Notes under the pieces: generated by a model
What the model was told of the DNA's origin: nothing
What the model saw: only the letters and a program-made list of their open reading frames with translations
Databases searched by the model: none
Translations under genes and position numbers: made by a program
Part shown: positions 50,649 to 55,583 of the stretch, in pieces
How positions within the stretch are numbered: position 1 is the stretch's first letter
Layout: each line of letters starts with the position of its first letter
Origin: Falciphora oryzae
Taxonomy: Eukaryota; Ascomycota; Sordariomycetes; Magnaporthales; Magnaporthaceae
Assembly (NCBI GenBank): GCA_000733355.1
Contig: JNVV01000047.1
Location: 65,068 to 120,650 of the forward strand
Direction of reading: 5' to 3'
Length of the DNA stretch: 55,583 nt

Positions 50649-51761
50649 CATTTTGGTAGGAGAGGTGGCGTTGGGTTGTGGGACTAAAATATCCGAGCGG
50701 AAGGCGTTCTGGAACCGGGGTCTTGTGTATTTTACGTTGCCCGCCGTGGCTACCTACCTACTCAGTATAGCGTGCAGCTGCCCGGGCACCTGCAATCCAT
50801 AAACTCCATCTTCTCTCTACCTTTTTTTGCGCAGACACCACCATATCTACCTCAGCTGTCCAATACGAGCGCGAGGAGCCACGTAACGAAAGAACCCGGC
50901 TTCCTTTTGACTCACGAGCAACCCGAAAAGAATGCTCAGCACCTCCGAGCTGTCACACGCGACACCCATTCACCCACTTTGAGAGCTGCCCGGAACTGAC
51001 ATCAGACACCCGTCCATTTCCGACACCCTCCCATACCTACTGCGCCTACATGCCTACCTACCTACCTACAAACTGCTCTAATGGCCTAGGCTTTCAAGTT
51101 TGACCCATCTTCCACCACAAAAGCTTGTTCCTCTCCCGTTTTCCTGTTTCTCAAGCATCCCGCCCACTGGCGGTGCCCAGTGGAACCATGCCATGTCAGT
51201 TGGTGGCAGCCGGGATCCACTCTTTGGCCTGCCCCGCTTGCCTGATTGGCCAGCCTTGGCAGGTGGCTGAGCACGCTGTCGCAAACACCTAACACGCTGC
51301 TGCAGTGGAGCTTCCCTGGCGGTTGGGCAATTATGTCAAGGCTGACGACGTCTTCCTGCCCTGGGCTCACCCACCCGCTGCACATACCGTGCTCTTCCTG
51401 CCCTGGGCCTCACCCACCATACCGTGCTCTTCCTGCCTTTACTACACACCGACCCGACGTCCGTGTCTGCCGCGCTATTTCCCTGTCTGCCTCTGTTGCA
51501 GAAACATTCCCCGGCGGAACTGTAGCTGCCTCCTCCCAGCCACACCTCGACCGTCCTCGGCTCCTCCACGAGCTTCCCGAGAGCTTCCCCATCGATTGCT
51601 GCCCGCACGAGCGATGCGTCGCCGCTCCTCGGAGCTTCCCCGTCCCCAAGAGCTTCCAAGCCGGCCCTCGCATCTTCCACGCACACCCCGCGCCGCTCTG
51701 CCTGGCGTCTCTCCCGCTCTGATTCGCCTCCCTCGTGTTTCTCTGTAACTGCCTGCCCAAC
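50649..51761 (+). promoter_or_regulatory. SLA2 upstream region
   Basis: This is about 1.1 kb without a convincing gene. It includes a CTACCTACCTACCTAC run (about 51050-51068) and a direct repeat CTTCCTGCCCTGGGCYYCAC followed by CATACCGTGCTCTTCCTGCC (about 51353-51440). Pyrimidine-rich DNA leads up to the start codon. Open frames of up to 265 codons on the minus strand here are shadows in GC-rich sequence. Confidence 0.5.
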
Positions 51762-54700
51762 ATGGCGACCGTCCGCAGTCTCGATCATGCAAAGTCCGTG
51801 GATGCCCTCTCTTCGCCGACGCGCTTGCCGTGATGTGCCGTGTAGCTGTCCGCACACCGGCGCGACGAGGCCGTGCCATGCCCCAGGAATTGCTGACAGC
51901 CGTGCCACCCACCCAGGTCCGAGACGGAGCTCTCGGTGAACGTTCGGAAGGCCACCAGCCCGGAGGAGTCGGCGCCCAAGCGCAAGCATGTCCGCAGCTG
52001 CATCGTCTACACCTGGGACCACAAGTCGTCCCAGTCGTTTTGGGGCGCCATGAAGGTCCAGCCCATCCTCGCCGACGAGGTCCAGACCTTCAAGGCCCTG
52101 ATCACGGTTCACAAGGTGCTCCAGGAGGGCCACCCCTCCACCCTGCGCGAGGCCATGGCCAACCGCTCCTGGATCGACAGCCTGAACCGAGGCATGGCCG
52201 GCGAGGGGATGCGCGGATACGGCCCTCTGATCCAGGAGTACGTTTACTTCCTGCTAGCCAAGCTCTCGTTCCACCAGCAGCACCCCGAGTTTAACGGCAC
52301 GTTCGAGTACGAGGAGTACGTGAGCCTCAAGGTCATCAACGACCCCAACGAGGGCTACGAGGCCATCACCGACCTCATGACCCTGCAGGACAAGATCGAT
52401 CAGTTCCAGAAATTGATCTTTTCCCACTTTCGCAACGTCGGCAACAACGAGTGCAGGATATCGGCGCTGGTTCCGCTTGTACAGGAGACATATGGCATCT
52501 ACAAATTCATCACCAGCATGCTGCGTGCGATGCACTCCAGTAGGTCTAGTCTTGCTCTCGTCTTGCTCTAGTCTTGCTCTAGTCTTGCTCTAGTCTTGCT
52601 CTCGCCCTGCCTCCGTCTAGGTCTCAACGCCGCTAACAGCCACAGCAACGGGCGACGACGACGCCTTGGAGCCGCTCCGGCAGCGTTACGATGCCCAGCA
52701 CCACCGTCTCGTCCGGTTCTACTACGAATGCTCGAACCTCCGATACCTGACCAGCCTTATAGCCGTCCCGAAGCTGCCGCAAGACCCGCCCAATCTCCTC
52801 TCCGAGGACGACACGGCCCCGGCGCTCCCAGCGAGGCCAAAGCAGGAAATCGAGCGGCGGCCGACGCCTCCGCCGCAGCCCAAGAACGAAGAGCCAGGAG
52901 TTATCAACGACTTTTGGAGCACACAGCTCGAGGAGCAGAACCGCGAGTACGAGGCGCAGCAGCGGGCTCTGGAAGAGCGGCAGCGCCAGCAGATGCAGGC
53001 GCAAGAGCAGGCCGCCCTGCTCGCCCAGCAGCAGTTCGCGGAGCAGCAGCGACAGCTGGTAGAGCAGCAGCAACGAGAGCACCAGGCGCTCCTGGAGCAG
53101 CAGGCGAGGATGGCCACGCAGGGGCGACTTGCGGAGCTGGAGCAGGAGAACCTGCGCGCCAGAGCCCAGTATGAACAAGACCAGCTGATGCTACAACAGT
53201 ACGACCAGCGGGTCAAGGCGCTCGAGGGGGAGCTGCAACACGTGCAGAGCAGTCTGGGCCAGCAGATGGGCAGCAAGGACGACCAGATCCGGGCGCTGCA
53301 AGAGCAGGTGAACACGTGGCGCACAAAGTACGAGGCCCTGGCGAAACTGTACTCGCAGCTGCGGCACGAGCATCTCGAGCTCTTGCAGAAGTTCAAGTCG
53401 GTGCAGCTCAAGGCAGCCTCGGCGCAGGAGGCCGTTGAGCGACGAGAGAAGCTCGAGAGGGAGATCAAGACTAAGAACCTCGAGCTCGCCGACATGATCA
53501 GGGAGAGGGACCGGGCGCTGCACGACAAGGACAGGCTGTCAGGGTCCAACAAGGACGAGGTCGAGAAGCTCAAGCGCGAGCTCCGCCTGGCGCTCGACCG
53601 GGCCGACAACCTCGAGCGTAGCAAGGGCAACGAGCTGTCCACGATGCTGTCCAAGTACAACCGCGAGATGGCGGATCTCGAGGAGGCGCTGCGTGACAAG
53701 TCGCGCGCCCTGGAGGATGCGCAGAGCAGGATCAGGGACGGCGGCTCCGACATGGAGCAGCTCCTTCGCGAGAAGGAGGAGGAGCTCGAGGTCTACAAGG
53801 CCGGCATGGACCAGACCCTGATCGAGCTCAACGAGCTGAGGGAGAACCAGGGCGCGACGGACACGGCCCTGGACGGGCAGATCGACGCCCTGATCATGTC
53901 CAACCTAGACAAGATCAACGAAATCATCGACTCGGTCCTCCAGGCCGGCGTGCAGCGCGTCGACGACTCCCTGTACGAGCTCGACTCGACCATGCAGGCC
54001 GGCAACCAGAACGCGTCGCCGACGTACGTGCTGTCCCAGATCGAGAAGGCGTCGGCGAGCGCCATGGAGTTCGCGACGGCGTTCAACAACTTTATCGCCG
54101 ACGGCCCCAACAGCACGCACTCGGACCTGATCAAGTCGGTCAACGTCTTCAGCAGCGCGCTGGCGGACGTGTGCAACAACACCAAGGGCGTCACGAGGCT
54201 TGCGACCGACGACAAGAAGACGGACGCGCTGATGAATGGGGCGCGACAGTCGGCCGCGGCGACGGTCAAGTTCTTCCGCGGCCTGCAGAGCTTCCGGCTC
54301 GAGGGCATGGACCCGATCCAGAGGACGGACGTGGTCATCAACAGCAACAACGACGTGCAGATGAACCTGCAGAAGCTGAGCAAGCTCGTCGAGACGTTCG
54401 CGCCGGGCTTCGGCAAGCTGAAGGGCGACCTGGGCGAGATTGTGGACAGTGAGCTGAGCAAGGCGGCCGACGCCATCGCGGCGGCGGCGGCGCGGCTGGC
54501 AAAGCTCAAGAACAAGCCGAGGGACGGCTACTCGACGTACGAGCTCAAGGTGCACGACTCGATCCTGGACGCGGCCATGGCCATCACCAACGCCATCGCG
54601 CAGCTGATCAAGGCCGCGACGACGACGCAGCAGGAGATTGTGCAGGCCGGGCGGGGGGCCTCGTCGCGCACGGCCTTTTACAAGAAGAACAACCGGTGGA

Positions 54701-55275
54701 CCGAGGGGCTCATATCGGCGGCCAAGGCGGTGGCGTCGTCGACCAACACGCTCATCGAGACGGCGGACGGGGTCATCTCGAACCGGAACAGCCCGGAGCA
54801 GCTGATCGTGGCGTCCAACGACGTGGCGGCGTCGACGGCGCAGCTGGTGGCCGCCAGCCGCGTCAAGGCCGGCTTCATGAGCAAGAGCCAGGAGGGGCTC
54901 GAGCAGGCGAGCAAGGCGGTCGGGGCGGCGTGTCGGTCGCTGGTGCGGCAGGTGCAGGCGCTCATCAGGGACCGACAGGGCGAGGAGGAGCAGGTCGACT
55001 ACTCCAAGCTGGGGTCGCACGAGTTCAAGGTCCGGGAGATGGAGCAGCAGGTACGTATCACGTTACTGCATTCATTCCTTGTTCCTCGCCATCAGGGCTT
55101 CCTGACTGCCGTTACTCGCATTCCTTGTTCCTCGCCATCAGGGCTTCCATCCGCGTCTTTCGCCAATGCTGACTGATCCTCCGCGTAGGTCGAGATTCTC
55201 CAACTCGAGAATGCTCTCGGCGCGGCCCGCCGCAGGCTGGGAGAGATGAGAAAGATCTCGTACCAGGAAGAGTAG
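51762..55275 (+). CDS. SLA2: Sla2/End4 endocytic adaptor (ANTH-coiled coil-I/LWEQ)
   Basis: Sla2 (HIP1R family) links clathrin coats and PIP2 membranes to actin at endocytic sites. Exons are 51762-51793, 51917-52539, 52646-55050 and 55189-55275, all in phase, giving 1048 aa, close to the usual fungal length. The ANTH domain covers about residues 10-290 (KRKHVRSCIVYTWDHKSSQS, FNGTFEYEEYVSLKVINDPN). A Gln/Glu-rich coiled coil covers about 305-605. A conserved middle segment (TMQAGNQNASPTYVLSQIEK) follows. The actin-binding I/LWEQ domain lies at about 820-1020 (KVHDSILDAAMAITNAIAQL, RWTEGLISAAKAVASSTNTL, GLEQASKAVG). The tail is ENALGAARRRLGEMRKISYQ. Intron 1 splits codon 11 (MATVRSLDHAKS). No defect is seen. 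Confidence 0.97.
52543..52610 (+). repeat. 11-bp tandem repeat in SLA2 intron 2
   Basis: The unit TAGTCTTGCTC (variant TCGTCTTGCTC) occurs about five times within the 106-bp intron 52540-52645, between the donor GTAGGT and the acceptor CCACAG. Confidence 0.9.
55074..55149 (+). repeat. 46-bp tandem duplication in SLA2 intron 3
   Basis: ATTCCTTGTTCCTCGCCATC followed by AGGGCTTCC occurs at 55074 and again at 55120, inside the intron 55051-55188. Confidence 0.92.
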
Positions 55276-55583
55276 GGTTGGCGACGCTTGGAGTCGAACA
55301 CTGCTTACACCACTCCCCAATATGTGTCGGGTGGGATCCAAACCAGGCCTGACATGACCTTTCTTTTCTTTTTCTAGTGTTTTCTCTGTACATTAATAGC
55401 TGCGTGATTCGCTTGGCGGGTTTCCAGTTGCGTCACTCGTTCCACGTTGGTCTGTTAGTCCTCGTTATATCTAGGTCTCGGTCAACGCCTTTCTCCTGTC
55501 ATATCTAGGTCTCGCAAGCCTTCCTTTCTCTGTCATATCTAGGTCTCGCAAGCCTCCCATTTCTCTCCCCCCCTCCCGTTTCT
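55276..55583 (+). other. SLA2 3' flank with three direct repeats
   Basis: After the SLA2 stop, ATATCTAGGTCTCG occurs three times (about 55467, 55501 and 55535). Two copies continue CAAGCCT. No poly(A) signal of AATAAA form is seen, and ACATTAATAGC near 55390 may serve. The next gene is outside the window. Confidence 0.65.

Noticed and set aside
53905..55020. 371-codon minus-strand frame and others antisense to SLA2
   Set aside because: GC-rich codon use of SLA2 removes stops on the other strand. The plus strand matches SLA2 along its length with correct splice sites.

Overview
The window is nuclear DNA of a filamentous ascomycete (Pezizomycotina, probably Sordariomycetes). The evidence is short spliceosomal introns (50-140 bp, GTRNGT...YAG), Ty3/gypsy chromoviruses, Tad1-like LINEs and pogo/Fot1-type relics, a fungal NACHT-ankyrin gene, and host genes matching fungal SLA2, RPS9, a splicing factor of the '38B' type and a Sos7-like kinetochore protein. 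In the repeats, CAA and CAG glutamine codons have become TAA or TAG and TGG has become TAG. That is the CpA-to-TpA signature of repeat-induced point mutation (RIP).

Left part (1-32.5 kb): a nested transposon block. Two LINE pieces (1-957) are followed by chromovirus 1 (+, 958-9668, 275-bp LTRs). An RNase H relic and unrecognised DNA come next, then chromovirus 2 (-, 11326-19339, 202-bp LTRs, perfect CGCGG target duplication). A RIP-damaged NACHT-ankyrin NLR pseudogene lies at 19577-23248, with an assembly gap inside its ankyrin array. A long LINE relic (about 24.8-29.56 kb) carries three solo LTRs, each with a perfect 5-bp target duplication. Further solo LTRs and LINE 3' ends run to 32.47 kb.

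Middle part (32.5-46.1 kb): a patchwork of duplicated and broken host-gene pieces separated by minisatellites. It holds a MAPKK (Pbs2-type) fragment, a Yra1/ALY-like gene that keeps its introns and reads in frame, CCHC zinc-knuckle modules, an amidase N-terminus, three copies of an unrecognised gene family (here called the KLVIG family), and two copies of a C2H2 zinc-finger/OTU-like gene. One zinc-finger copy is split by a pogo-like element with inverted repeats. The Yra1-like gene appears to sit inside a broken KLVIG-family copy.

Right part (46.1-55.6 kb): a compact, GC-rich, apparently functional host block. It holds RPS9 (+), the 38B-type splicing factor (-), a Sos7-like gene (+) and SLA2 (+, four exons, 1048 aa). 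SLA2 commonly flanks the mating-type locus in Pezizomycotina, so the MAT locus may be nearby, but no MAT gene was seen here. Short local tandem duplications recur in this block: a coding repeat in the splicing factor, the 3' end of the Sos7-like gene, and SLA2 introns and flank.
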